From: Anabaena sp. FACHB-1237
GTDB lineage: Bacteria; Cyanobacteriota; Cyanobacteriia; Cyanobacteriales; Nostocaceae
Direction of reading: 5' to 3'
Length of the DNA: 41,619 nucleotides
Assembly: GCF_014696225.1 (NCBI RefSeq)
Contig: NZ_JACJPV010000013.1
Coordinates: forward strand, 64,001 to 105,619
Program-made: the position numbers and the translations under genes
Shown: positions 8,902 through 17,361 of the stretch, one piece after another
Position numbering within the stretch: the stretch's first letter is position 1
Layout of the letters: every line of letters begins with the position of its first letter
The notes under the pieces: generated by a model
The model's input: the letters and a program-made list of their open reading frames with translations, nothing else
Database searches by the model: none
Told to the model about the DNA's origin: nothing

Positions 8902-9978
8902 ATGAAAAAAGTTGTCGTTGGTCTTTCTGGTGGCGTTGATAGTTCTGTCGCTGCTGCTATTTTACACAATCAGGGCTATGATGTAATAGGTTTAACCCTT
9001 TGGCTAATGAAAGGCCAGGGGCAATGTTGCTCTGAAGGAATGATCGACGCTGCTAGTATTTGTGAACAGTTGGGTATTCCCCATGAAATAGTTGATATTC
9101 GGGATGTGTTTCAAAACCAAATTGTGGATTTTTTGGTAACGGGTTATAGTGCGGGAATTACTCCTTTACCTTGTTCTCAATGTAACAAGACAGTCAAGTT
9201 TGGTCCTATGGTATCTTACGCAAAGGAAAATTTAGCCAGCGATAAGATCGCTACTGGACATTATGCCCGTATTACCTATAATCATAGCACTGCTCGTTAT
9301 GAGTTGTTACGCGCCCTAGATCGCAATAAGGATCAATCATATTTTCTGTATGATTTATCACAAGATTTATTGAGTGCCACGATTTTTCCTTTGGGAGAAT
9401 TACATAAAAGTGATACTCGCAAAATAGCTGCCGAATATGGTCTAAAAACCGCAGAAAAGCCTGAGAGTCAAGATTTATGCTTGGTAGAAAGTAATGGTTC
9501 TATGCGGGCATTTTTAGATAAATATTTAGCACCTAAACCTGGCGATATTGTGGATACTACTGGTAAGGTTTTGGGTAAACATGATGGTATACACCATTAT
9601 ACCATTGGTCAACGTAAAGGTTTAGGTATTGCGGCGGCTGAACCTTTGTATGTGATAGAATTAGATACTATAAATAATCGGGTTATAGTAGGCGATCGCA
9701 CAAAAGGAACACAACCAGAATGCACAGTATGTCAAGTTAATTGGGTTTCCATTGCTGAACCTAGCACTCCTATCCGTGCAGAAGTGCAAATTCGTTATCG
9801 TTCTCAACCTGTACCAGTGACAGTAATACCTTTAGAAAATAATCGAGTTAAATTAGTATTCTATGAACCGCAATTTAGTATTACACCTGGACAAGCGGCA
9901 GTTTGGTACACAGATGAAAAGGTATTAGGTGGGGGAATTATTGAGAAATTTTCTGTAAATGGTTTGAAAACCTTGTAG
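8902..9978 (+). CDS. mnmA: tRNA-specific 2-thiouridylase MnmA
   Basis: A 358-residue protein that thiolates U34 of tRNAs for Lys, Glu and Gln. The PP-loop [13 protein letters not shown] (from residue 7) binds [11 protein letters not shown] (about 89-96) holds the first catalytic cysteine and ESQDLCLV (about 188-195) the second, which carries the persulfide. [14 protein letters not shown] and the C-terminal beta-barrel follow. Full length. Candidate extended -10 promoter 60 bases upstream; convergent with the WecG/TagA gene downstream. Confidence 0.96.
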   Translation: MKKVVVGLSGGVDSSVAAAILHNQGYDVIGLTLWLMKGQGQCCSEGMIDAASICEQLGIPHEIVDIRDVFQNQIVDFLVTGYSAGITPLPCSQCNKTVKFGPMVSYAKENLASDKIATGHYARITYNHSTARYELLRALDRNKDQSYFLYDLSQDLLSATIFPLGELHKSDTRKIAAEYGLKTAEKPESQDLCLVESNGSMRAFLDKYLAPKPGDIVDTTGKVLGKHDGIHHYTIGQRKGLGIAAAEPLYVIELDTINNRVIVGDRTKGTQPECTVCQVNWVSIAEPSTPIRAEVQIRYRSQPVPVTVIPLENNRVKLVFYEPQFSITPGQAAVWYTDEKVLGGGIIEKFSVNGLKTL

Positions 9979-10070
9979 AGACGTTATATGTAACTATATG
10001 TAACGTTTATATCACGGTTTCCAGTTACGCACATTTAATTCTCAGTAGATGTCTAGTATATAATTTATTT

Positions 10071-10113
10071 GGTGTTGCTGATTAAGAGTTTCATACTTTA
10101 GTTCAGCAAGGCC
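10071..10113. repeat. Compact palindromic repeat related to the 39190-39322 element
   Basis: GGTGTTGCTGA (10071-10081) and TTCAGCAAGGCC (10102-10113) are imperfect inverted repeats around a short centre containing TTTCATAC. They match the ends of the larger element at 39190-39322 (GGCGTTGCTGAA...TTCAGCAACGCC), so this looks like an internally deleted relative. It lies between the convergent mnmA and WecG/TagA genes. Confidence 0.5.
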
Positions 10114-10127
10114 ATTTATTTTTTGCA

Positions 10128-10892
10128 CTAGTACTTACAGTTACGCAAAGTGTTGTATCCAAAACGATATATTAAGGATTTATAAGCAAATTCTGGCAAG
10201 GCTAACATTCGTCGCCAACGCCAAGGATCCTGGTATAGTCTATACAACCATTCTAAATTATTATTGGCTAACCAGCGAGGAGCGCGGGTTTTTCTTCCTG
10301 ACCAAATATCAAAACTACCTCCCACTCCTACCCAAGTTGAATGTGGACATAAATGACGGTTTTTAGCGATCCATAATTCTTGTTTCGGGACTCCTAAAGC
10401 CACAAATATTAATTGTGGTTTGATTTCAGCAAGATGTTGTAATAATTGTTGTTCTTGCTGTAATGAATGATAACCAGAATGTGTACCAATAATGTTTAAA
10501 TTAGGGATCTGTTTTCGCCATATTTGTGCTGCTTTTTCAGCTATTTCTGGTGATCCTCCGTAGAAAAATATAGTAGCTGGTTTTGCTTGTTCTGCTGTAG
10601 CTTCTAATAGTTTTTCTGCTAGTTCAATTCCTGGTAAACGCCGTACTTTTTGCCTTAATAAATATCTGAGGTAAAGCACTACTCCTGAACCATCAGGAAT
10701 GACTAATTCGGCATTTTTAATCACTGCTGCTAAGGCTTGATTTTTTTCTGCTTGTATTGTCATTTCTGCATTTAAAGTTACTACATGAGTTCCTCTACCT
10801 TGTTTAATACCATCCAATAACCAATCTATATAATTAGTCATGATGTGAACTGGTAGACCTAAGACTGAATATGATTTAGGAATTGTCAACAT
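10128..10892 (-). CDS. WecG/TagA/CpsF family glycosyltransferase
   Basis: About 255 residues. The family signature THVVTLNAEMTIQA, then IPDGSGVVLYLRYL, and the C-terminal FVALGVPKQELWIAKN and GVGGSFDIWSGRKTRAPRW are all present; the last carries the conserved family aspartate region. Members transfer N-acetylmannosamine or related sugars to a lipid-linked carrier at the cytoplasmic membrane in surface polysaccharide synthesis. The start at 10892 (MLTIPKSYSVLG) fits the usual N-terminus; 10910 or 10937 would add residues unlike the family. It is the last gene of a minus-strand run with rsmE and a DUF2064 transferase. Confidence 0.9.
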   Translation of the reverse strand: MLTIPKSYSVLGLPVHIMTNYIDWLLDGIKQGRGTHVVTLNAEMTIQAEKNQALAAVIKNAELVIPDGSGVVLYLRYLLRQKVRRLPGIELAEKLLEATAEQAKPATIFFYGGSPEIAEKAAQIWRKQIPNLNIIGTHSGYHSLQQEQQLLQHLAEIKPQLIFVALGVPKQELWIAKNRHLCPHSTWVGVGGSFDIWSGRKTRAPRWLANNNLEWLYRLYQDPWRWRRMLALPEFAYKSLIYRFGYNTLRNCKY

Positions 10893-11017
10893 GGTAAATA
10901 AAAATCTCATCAAAATTTGAGCAAGGTTAGTAAACAATTATTTTGGGGATTAGGTTTAGTTTATCAAACTTTTCCTATTCCATATCCTTTATTTTTCAGA
11001 TTAATTTATCATAGTTC

Positions 11018-11602
11018 TTACAGATCCTCTGGACGATCAATATCATTTAAGATGGGTAAATATGCTATGGATAAATTCTCAGACTTAGCTACTTTTACTG
11101 TTTCTTTTAATACTTGATCTGTTCCCCAACCAATATTATCAAAAATATCTGGTATGGTTTTTTTTAATCCAATTAAGTAATATCCACCATCCACAGCCGG
11201 ACCAATAACTATATCATAATTATTTAATTGCTGAAAACCACTAGCTAAGATTTGATAATTTATACTAGGACAATCAGTACCAATAATGATTACTTGTTCT
11301 TTTTTATGATGGAACGATTCAGTAAGCGATCGCTTCATTCTCACTCCTAAATCCCCTTCTCCTTGACATTGATACCATAAGTCTCTTCCTAACCATTCTT
11401 GCATTTTTTCAGTATTTCCACCAGTGAATCGTATTTCTACTGATAAATCTATAATTTCCCGTAGTTCTCTAACTTGAGACATGGTATATTCAGTCATCTG
11501 TTTATGTAAATTTGCAGCACCAATTTCTCCTAATGCTGGTATTAACCGAGTTTTTGTCTGACCTGGTTCTGGATAACGAGTAAAAATAATTAAGTGTTTC
11601 AT
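11018..11602 (-). CDS. TIGR04282/DUF2064 family nucleotidyl/glycosyl transferase
   Basis: 194 residues with a GT-A-like fold signature. FTRYPEPGQTKTRLIPALG at the N-terminus is the nucleotide-binding pattern, and IIGTDCPSI (about 90-98) gives the acidic metal-binding region; PAVDGGYYLIGL follows. The family is often annotated as 'rSAM/selenodomain-associated transferase 1'; its substrate is not known. Its start is 26 bases after the rsmE stop, suggesting one transcript with rsmE and the downstream glycosyltransferase. Confidence 0.85.
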   Translation of the reverse strand: MKHLIIFTRYPEPGQTKTRLIPALGEIGAANLHKQMTEYTMSQVRELREIIDLSVEIRFTGGNTEKMQEWLGRDLWYQCQGEGDLGVRMKRSLTESFHHKKEQVIIIGTDCPSINYQILASGFQQLNNYDIVIGPAVDGGYYLIGLKKTIPDIFDNIGWGTDQVLKETVKVAKSENLSIAYLPILNDIDRPEDL

Positions 11603-11628
11603 AAGTGTCTCATCTTAATGTAATTTAA

Positions 11629-12360
11629 TTAGTGACTATCATAATGTGCTGCTAATAAAGACATGGCAAATATTGGTGCTGTAACTGCCCTAAGAATACG
11701 AGAACCCAATGAAACTGGTTTAAATCCTTGATCTATAGCCATATTTACTTCTTTTTCACTCCATCCTCCTTCTGGACCAATAGCGATAATTATATTATCA
11801 GAATTACTAGCAATAAACTTCTTTAAATGTGAATAATCACCTCGTGCTTCACAAATATAACTATGATTAGTTACAAATTCATAAATAGCAGTATTAAAAG
11901 TTACAGGTTCTAAAATAGTAGGTACTATGGTTCTTTCTGACTGTTCTGCCGCTTCAGAAGCTATGCGTTGCCAGCGTTGTAGTTTTTGGGAACTAGGATT
12001 TAAAAGTGTGCGATCGCTCAAAATAGGAGCAATACAAGTTACACCTAATTCAGTACAATAACGGACAACATCATCAAAAGCGTTTCCCTTGGGTAAAGCT
12101 AACATCAACGTTACAGATATGGGTAATTCTGTTTTTACATCTAATAATTCTAAAACCTGGCACTTATCCTGGTATATTCCATTTAATTGTGTTAGCCAAC
12201 ATTTACCTTGACCATCCATAGCAATAAATTTATCATTATTCGCTAATCTTAGTACCCGAAATAAATAATGTTGTTGTTGAGTAGTTAAGATAATTTCTAA
12301 TTGATGATTATTCTCTTGTAATTGAGAAGAAGTAATAGTCAAACGTTGAAGTTGAGACAT
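11629..12360 (-). CDS. rsmE: 16S rRNA (uracil1498-N3)-methyltransferase RsmE
   Basis: 243 residues with an N-terminal PUA-like domain (HYLFRVLRLANNDKF, AMDGQGK) and a SPOUT methyltransferase domain: LALPKGNAFDDVVRYCTELG (about 107-126), then SEAAEQSERT, and the SAM-binding knot IAIGPEGGWSEKEV (about 192-205) and LGSRILRAVTAP. It methylates U1498 of 16S rRNA. Full length. First gene of the minus-strand run. Confidence 0.95.
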   Translation of the reverse strand: MSQLQRLTITSSQLQENNHQLEIILTTQQQHYLFRVLRLANNDKFIAMDGQGKCWLTQLNGIYQDKCQVLELLDVKTELPISVTLMLALPKGNAFDDVVRYCTELGVTCIAPILSDRTLLNPSSQKLQRWQRIASEAAEQSERTIVPTILEPVTFNTAIYEFVTNHSYICEARGDYSHLKKFIASNSDNIIIAIGPEGGWSEKEVNMAIDQGFKPVSLGSRILRAVTAPIFAMSLLAAHYDSH

Positions 12361-12417
12361 AATATATGTAGTATTATATGTAGTGCTGGCATCTTGCCTG
12401 CAATTTTATATTAATAT

Positions 12418-12451
12418 AGATCCCCGACTTTTCAAAATAAATGGGGGATCT
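12418..12451. terminator. Hairpin AGATCCCC...GGGGATCT, probable terminator
   Basis: An 8-bp perfect stem with an 18-base loop lies three bases before the end of the minus-strand gene at 12454 and upstream of rsmE. A half-copy (CATCCCCGACTTG) occurs near 12890 and a related hairpin at 24447-24482, so it is also a dispersed repeat. Confidence 0.45.
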
Positions 12452-12453
12452 CC

Positions 12454-12879
12454 CTATTGAGATAAAATTTGCTGTAAATAAAACCCAGCGATAATAAACA
12501 TAAAAAGTATCGTCACAGAATATACTATTACATCTTTCACAAGGAATAATATCCAATCTTTTCTAAGTTCCTGTTTAAACTTTAACTCTCGTAATTTACC
12601 CTTTAATTCCACATCTTTACTAAAAGGTATATTATCACAATCATCACTATATATATCCTTAACCTTTTCTTCCTTATCTAATTCATCTTGCCAACAAGAG
12701 AGAGTTTCTAAAAAGGGATCTATAGATGAATTAATATCATCAGATAAAACTGGTAAATTATGGGGATTTAATTGTGAACTTAATGGTATATTGGACTTCT
12801 TTAGTAATTCATATAGTTCTTTTTTTACCACTTTTTTGACAATTTTCTTAATTAAATATTCCATATTTTTATCACTCAT
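12454..12879 (-). CDS. Small protein with C-terminal transmembrane helix, unknown function
   Basis: About 141 residues from the ATG at 12879 (MSDKNMEYL); an ATG at 12888 would add three. The N-terminus is a lysine-rich amphipathic helix (KKIVKKVVKKELYELLKK), the middle is acidic and probably flexible, and the C-terminus has one hydrophobic span (about DVIVYSVTILFMFIIAGFYL) of about 20 residues, giving a tail-anchored appearance. I do not recognise the family. It lies 160 bases downstream of the injection-system ATPase on the same strand, so it could be an accessory membrane protein of that system, but this is position only. Confidence 0.55.
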   Translation of the reverse strand: MSDKNMEYLIKKIVKKVVKKELYELLKKSNIPLSSQLNPHNLPVLSDDINSSIDPFLETLSCWQDELDKEEKVKDIYSDDCDNIPFSKDVELKGKLRELKFKQELRKDWILFLVKDVIVYSVTILFMFIIAGFYLQQILSQ

Positions 12880-13048
12880 AATTAACATCCCCGACTTGTT
12901 TTTTTAATCATCTCAAACCGTAAGTATTCAGCCATCAGTAAATAGTATCAACAACAAAGGTTCAGAAATTTTAATTTATTTGCTTTTGTTTCTTTTCATT
13001 ACTTGCATTGCAAAATTTCAGGTAAATAGCTGACTACTGATAGCTTAC

Positions 13049-15046
13049 CTAAACCCAACCCCTAACTTCATTATCTGTCATTGGTCTTTCTAATTTCACA
13101 TATTCACTTTTTGCTGCTTGCAATATATGTTTCATCATTACACTTTCACCATTTGCTGCTGCTATAAATGCTGCATTTTTAGCAATATTTCTAATATTAC
13201 CTCCTGCGGTATTTAAACTTGATAATTTTTTAAAATTTAATCCCTCTGTGGGAGTATTTTTAGGAAATACACGCTTCCAAATTTCCTCTCTTTGGGCAGC
13301 ATCAGGAAAAGGAAATTGTACCACAAATCCCAATCTTCTTAAAAATGCTTGATCTATAGAACTTTTTAAATTAGTAGTTAAAATTGCTAATCCTTGATAG
13401 GCTTCCATCCTTTGTAATAAATAACTGACTTCCATATTAGCATAACGATCATGACTATCTTTTACTTCCGAACGTTTACCAAATAAAGCATCTGCTTCAT
13501 CAAATAACAATATTGTGCCTCCCCCTTCTGCAGCATCAAAAATACGACGTAAATTTTTCTCAGTTTCCCCAATATATTTACTCACAACTGAACTTAAATC
13601 TATGCGATAAACATCTAAATTTAAGTTATTACCTAATACTTCCGCAGCCATAGTTTTACCTGTACCACTTTGTCCATGAAATAAGGCACTAATACCTAAA
13701 CCCCGTTTACTTTTAGCTGCAAATCCCCAGGTTTCATAAACTTGCATTTTATAATGTAAATGTGTGGCAATTTCTTGTAAAATTTGATGTTCTTTTTCTG
13801 GTAAAATTAGGTCCTCCCAGTCTGCTGTAGAAGATATTCTTTGGGCAAGATCATCAAGATTTAATCTAGCTTGTACTCGACAAATATTCCATAAATTATC
13901 TTGGAATTTTCCAGGAGATTTATACCTATTTTCCCAAATTTCTCCTAAACTTTGAGCTTTAAATGCCGCAGCTTCAATAGCTGAAAGATTCAGGTTAAAA
14001 TTAGCAACTAAAATGTTGATATTGTCATCTAATACTGAAGAGTTCTCTCCTAAAGCATTTTTCCAGATTAAACGTTGTTCATCTTTAGTAGGTTGATGAA
14101 TATCAAAAACTACTAAGGGACGTTGACGCGCACGACGACGATCTGTGCTACTAATTATTAAGTAACAATTGAGGTTTTCTATTAGTTGGGAAATAAGATG
14201 ATCTTTGTGGGAATCTGTACCTTCTAAATTATCCAGTTCTAAAAATAGAATTGTATTATTTAATGTCCATTCTCTTTCCCACAAACGCTGGATCAGATTT
14301 AATTGTACAGTATCTCCAGGTAAATTAGTTGCCGACATCATTTGTAAATTAAGTCCTAAATTGCGGGAAGCTACCACAGCAATGGATCTTTTAGTCATTA
14401 GATCTCCACCACATAAATGTATCATGGGAGCTAGAGATGAGTTTGATTTTGAGAGATTGATGAATACTGATAATATTTGATCAGCTATTTCTCGATGGGA
14501 AGGTACTAAATTATGATGTTTTTTCAGCAGATTTGATGAACCTAAAAATCCCTGTAAACGGTAATCTAATTGCTCTATTCCCTGCAAATAATTTAAGATT
14601 TTTTCATCAATCCTTAAAGCACTACTCGCTAATGATTTCCCTGATCCTATCTCAATTATTTGTAATTTTCTTAAAGGAGAATCTGGAGTAATGGCCATCC
14701 AATTTGCTTGGGGTAAACAATTGAAGGCTATATTAAATGTGGGGTAGTCAATTTGAGAATTTTGATTCAGTTTAGCTAATAAAATACTCCAGTTAGAAAA
14801 TAATTCCATTCCCGCACAAAATAATAATAAATCGCGCTCAAATTGTGATAGGTTTAAAATCTGACATAATTTTTCTAAATGTGATGGTGGAGATATTCCT
14901 GATGGTGGTAATTCAGGAATGTTTTCCTCGTGATTTCCTTTATATCTATTCTCTAAGATTGTTTCTATGCGAGCGATCGCTTGCATTAAATAACACCAGT
15001 TATCCCAATACCATGTACTATGTTCCTGTTGAATACTAACTAACAT
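13049..15046 (-). CDS. AAA+ ATPase of a contractile injection system (Afp15/Pvc15 type)
   Basis: 665 residues with two ATPase-like regions. Around 210-300 a degenerate AAA domain has GGDLMTKRS where a P-loop should be and ILFLELDNLEG where Walker B should be. The second is complete: Walker A GQSGTGKT (about 456-463), Walker B ILLFDEADALFGKRS (about 512-526), sensor ILTTNLKSSID and arginine pair FLRRLGF (about 569). This layout is typical of the ATPase found in extracellular-type injection system loci, thought to act in assembly rather than sheath recycling. It sits third in a tight minus-strand operon, 16 bases after the 79-aa gene and behind the cap gene. Confidence 0.9.
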   Translation of the reverse strand: MLVSIQQEHSTWYWDNWCYLMQAIARIETILENRYKGNHEENIPELPPSGISPPSHLEKLCQILNLSQFERDLLLFCAGMELFSNWSILLAKLNQNSQIDYPTFNIAFNCLPQANWMAITPDSPLRKLQIIEIGSGKSLASSALRIDEKILNYLQGIEQLDYRLQGFLGSSNLLKKHHNLVPSHREIADQILSVFINLSKSNSSLAPMIHLCGGDLMTKRSIAVVASRNLGLNLQMMSATNLPGDTVQLNLIQRLWEREWTLNNTILFLELDNLEGTDSHKDHLISQLIENLNCYLIISSTDRRRARQRPLVVFDIHQPTKDEQRLIWKNALGENSSVLDDNINILVANFNLNLSAIEAAAFKAQSLGEIWENRYKSPGKFQDNLWNICRVQARLNLDDLAQRISSTADWEDLILPEKEHQILQEIATHLHYKMQVYETWGFAAKSKRGLGISALFHGQSGTGKTMAAEVLGNNLNLDVYRIDLSSVVSKYIGETEKNLRRIFDAAEGGGTILLFDEADALFGKRSEVKDSHDRYANMEVSYLLQRMEAYQGLAILTTNLKSSIDQAFLRRLGFVVQFPFPDAAQREEIWKRVFPKNTPTEGLNFKKLSSLNTAGGNIRNIAKNAAFIAAANGESVMMKHILQAAKSEYVKLERPMTDNEVRGWV

Positions 15047-15062
15047 TTAACCCCCATACATC

Positions 15063-15302
15063 TTAATTAAATTTTTTGGACAATAAATTTTCTAAATATT
15101 CTTTAGCCTTTGTTTCTGTCATCAATAATGACTCTCTTTTAATCAGGATTTCATATTTACCACGATGATGTCCATGACCAGAAATTAACCCTAATTTTAC
15201 AGCTTCATTTCCTAACTTTGTCAATTGGTTTAAATCCTCAATATCTAATTCTAACTGTTCATTTTCTAATTCTTCGTTATCTGACATCCATTCTTGACTC
15301 AT
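15063..15302 (-). CDS. 79-aa protein between cap and ATPase genes, unknown function
   Basis: A short acidic N-terminus (MSQEWMSDNEELENEQLELD) precedes a compact segment LTKLGNEAVKLGLISGHGHHRGKYEIL and a C-terminal helix. The GHGHHRGKY stretch is notable. It is 14 bases after the cap gene and 16 before the ATPase gene, so it is almost certainly cotranslated with injection-system assembly factors; it may be a small adaptor for the ATPase. I do not recognise the family. Confidence 0.7.
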   Translation of the reverse strand: MSQEWMSDNEELENEQLELDIEDLNQLTKLGNEAVKLGLISGHGHHRGKYEILIKRESLLMTETKAKEYLENLLSKKFN

Positions 15303-15316
15303 GATTTTTTCCTCTG

Positions 15317-16579
15317 TTATCTAATGACAATTTTTGGACCAATATAAAAATTAAAAGTCGGACTTTCAGAATCATTATCAATGTCTAGCTGACTTTCTGC
15401 TCCATCCACCATTAATCTTACCAGATATTCTCCCGCTTCAACTTTATCAACTATAATCATCACTTCATGACTGTCTCCTTCTAGTTTTACAGCATCAAAT
15501 AAATAGGCTTTAGGATTTTCCTGACTATTTTCTACGATCCACTCATTTAATCCTAAAACTACTCTTTGATTTTGTCTAATACTTAAATTTACTTCCACTA
15601 ATATTTCTGCATAATAAGAACCATCATTATTTTCAGAAATCCTTTCACATCTACTATTAATTACCGTCGGACGTAAAATAAAAGCAGCAGCATTAGAATC
15701 TACATTGCGATGATTACCATCAATACCGCTGGTAAATTGATGTACTACTTGTAAACTTTGTACCCCTGCTTTTAACGCAGGTATAGGAACTGTAGTTAAA
15801 GGTAATAATATTTGATTATTGGTAATGTCTGAAGGTACAACTTCTGTACCACCAATTCTCACTTTTACTATGTCACTTTTTAAATTCCTGCCTTGAATTA
15901 ATAGGGTGCTATTTGTTAATATTGGTTGTAAAATTCCCCCTTGAGAACGCACAGAATCAACTAATGGCCGATTAGGATATGCTACCATTCCTCCCATATT
16001 AGCACTACGCACTGGTAACGCTTTTTGACCAGGATCTTTACCATCAATTAGAATGATCATGACTCGATAAATAATTGATAATAAATAGGGAGATTGGAAA
16101 AATGTCGACCATGCTTTAGAAAGTTCATCTAAATTGACATCATATAAATTAATATTTATTTGATATAACTGATCTGCTAAATCAGAACCTTCTAAAAAAG
16201 AGTAATTAGGATCTGCCAAAGTTTCTCTAATCATATCAGGACTAAGTATTGATTGATCACTAAAAGTTCTCACTACACTTCCTAATATTCTTTGTGGTTC
16301 TAATTCAGTTTCATTACCATAAAAACTCAGTATATAATATAAATCTATCGCTACTTGTTTTTTAGTAGGATGATTTTGAGCGCGAACTGGATTAGTAAAC
16401 GCTGGATTGTTCATAACTTGATATAAAAATATATTAACCCCAGCCTCGGACGGTCCACCTCCAATACTATTAGGCCTAAACGTAGTTACTCTTGCCCCAT
16501 ATACATCCGTCTGTATTGCTGCTTGCAATGTTCTTTGTAGTGTTGCTGTGACAGTAGCAATAGCGAGATAGTTACTCAT
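15317..16579 (-). CDS. Pvc16/DUF4255-type tail terminator (cap) protein
   Basis: 420 residues. The N-terminal 190 match the DUF4255/Pvc16_N pattern: IATVTATLQRTLQAAI, then INIFLYQV-like text (VNIFLYQVMNNPAFTN), DLYYILSFYGNETELEPQRILG and the C-terminal SPYLLSIIYRVMIILIDG. The rest (about 210-420) is a beta-rich extension with two IPT/TIG-like pieces (ILTNSTLLIQGRNL; SDIVKVRIGGTEVVPSDI). In related systems this protein caps the end of tube and sheath. Ribosome binding site GGAG lies nine bases before the ATG. It is the first gene of the minus-strand operon, divergent from the baseplate operon. Confidence 0.9.
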   Translation of the reverse strand: MSNYLAIATVTATLQRTLQAAIQTDVYGARVTTFRPNSIGGGPSEAGVNIFLYQVMNNPAFTNPVRAQNHPTKKQVAIDLYYILSFYGNETELEPQRILGSVVRTFSDQSILSPDMIRETLADPNYSFLEGSDLADQLYQININLYDVNLDELSKAWSTFFQSPYLLSIIYRVMIILIDGKDPGQKALPVRSANMGGMVAYPNRPLVDSVRSQGGILQPILTNSTLLIQGRNLKSDIVKVRIGGTEVVPSDITNNQILLPLTTVPIPALKAGVQSLQVVHQFTSGIDGNHRNVDSNAAAFILRPTVINSRCERISENNDGSYYAEILVEVNLSIRQNQRVVLGLNEWIVENSQENPKAYLFDAVKLEGDSHEVMIIVDKVEAGEYLVRLMVDGAESQLDIDNDSESPTFNFYIGPKIVIR

Positions 16580-16700
16580 ATTATTAAACTCCGATTAAGA
16601 AACTTAACATTTTGATTCTACAAACAAAAAATAATAAGGTTTCTAAAGTTTTATTGTTCAATTCTATGATCATACAGTATATATGTATATTAGTAATTAT

Positions 16701-16843
16701 GACTTACGCAAGTGTCACACTAAAAAATCTGTTGTCGGGTGCGTCAGATATCAACAATTTGGTTATTTACATGATTTATACTGTCTGACGTCGTTAGTGA
16801 GCTTGTCGAACCGCACCCTACCAATGTGGCAGTTGCGTAAGTC
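16701..16843. mobile_element. MITE-like element in the divergent CIS promoter region
   Basis: Ends GACTTACGCAA (16701-16711) and TTGCGTAAGTC (16833-16843) are perfect inverted repeats, continuing imperfectly to about 20 bp. The 143-bp interior has no gene but contains its own inverted pieces. The same terminal word occurs at 38785, 38971 and 41494. It occupies nearly half of the 321 bases between the two divergent injection-system operons. No clear target duplication is visible. Confidence 0.6.
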
Positions 16844-16900
16844 CTGGTAATGTTATTGAGATCATTTTAATAACTAGTTAATCATTAGGACTTGTTAAAA

Positions 16901-17311
16901 ATGGCAGAACTAAGTAATCAACAATCTACTGACTACATCGGTAAAGGAATTTCTTTTCCTTTGCGTGTTAATGTTCAATCCAATATAAACTTAAGTAGTA
17001 ATACTTATAATATTGAGGAATCCATGAGAATGATTCTGGGAACAAAATTAGGGGAGCGAGTTTATCGGCCAGATTTTGGTTCGCGCCTAGATGAGTTGGT
17101 ATTTGCACCTATGAATAGTCAAACATTGCTGTTAATTCGTTTATATGTTACAGAGGCTTTAGAAAGATGGGAACCGCGAATAATTCTTAATGGTGTATAT
17201 ACAGATGTAGTAGGTCATGGTAAATTAAAGATTAATATTAAATACACACCCAAAAACACTCAAGAACCGAAAAGTTTTGTATATCCTTTTTATATATTAT
17301 CACCAAATTAA
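16901..17311 (+). CDS. gp25-like baseplate wedge protein (Afp9/Cis9 type)
   Basis: 136 residues from ATG 16901; AGGA at 16887-16890 is well placed, so the TTG at 16892 is not needed. The GPW/gp25 signature is clear: SMRMILGTKLGERVYRPDFG, SRLDELVFAPMN and VTEALERWEPRI, the last holding the EPR motif. In phage tails and injection systems this protein helps tie the baseplate to the first sheath ring. It is the first gene of the plus-strand baseplate operon, 50 bases before the J gene. Confidence 0.95.
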   Translation: MAELSNQQSTDYIGKGISFPLRVNVQSNINLSSNTYNIEESMRMILGTKLGERVYRPDFGSRLDELVFAPMNSQTLLLIRLYVTEALERWEPRIILNGVYTDVVGHGKLKINIKYTPKNTQEPKSFVYPFYILSPN

Positions 17312-17361
17312 CATTCCACTATCGCAAAATTAAATTGATTATTTAATTCATTTTTGAGGTT

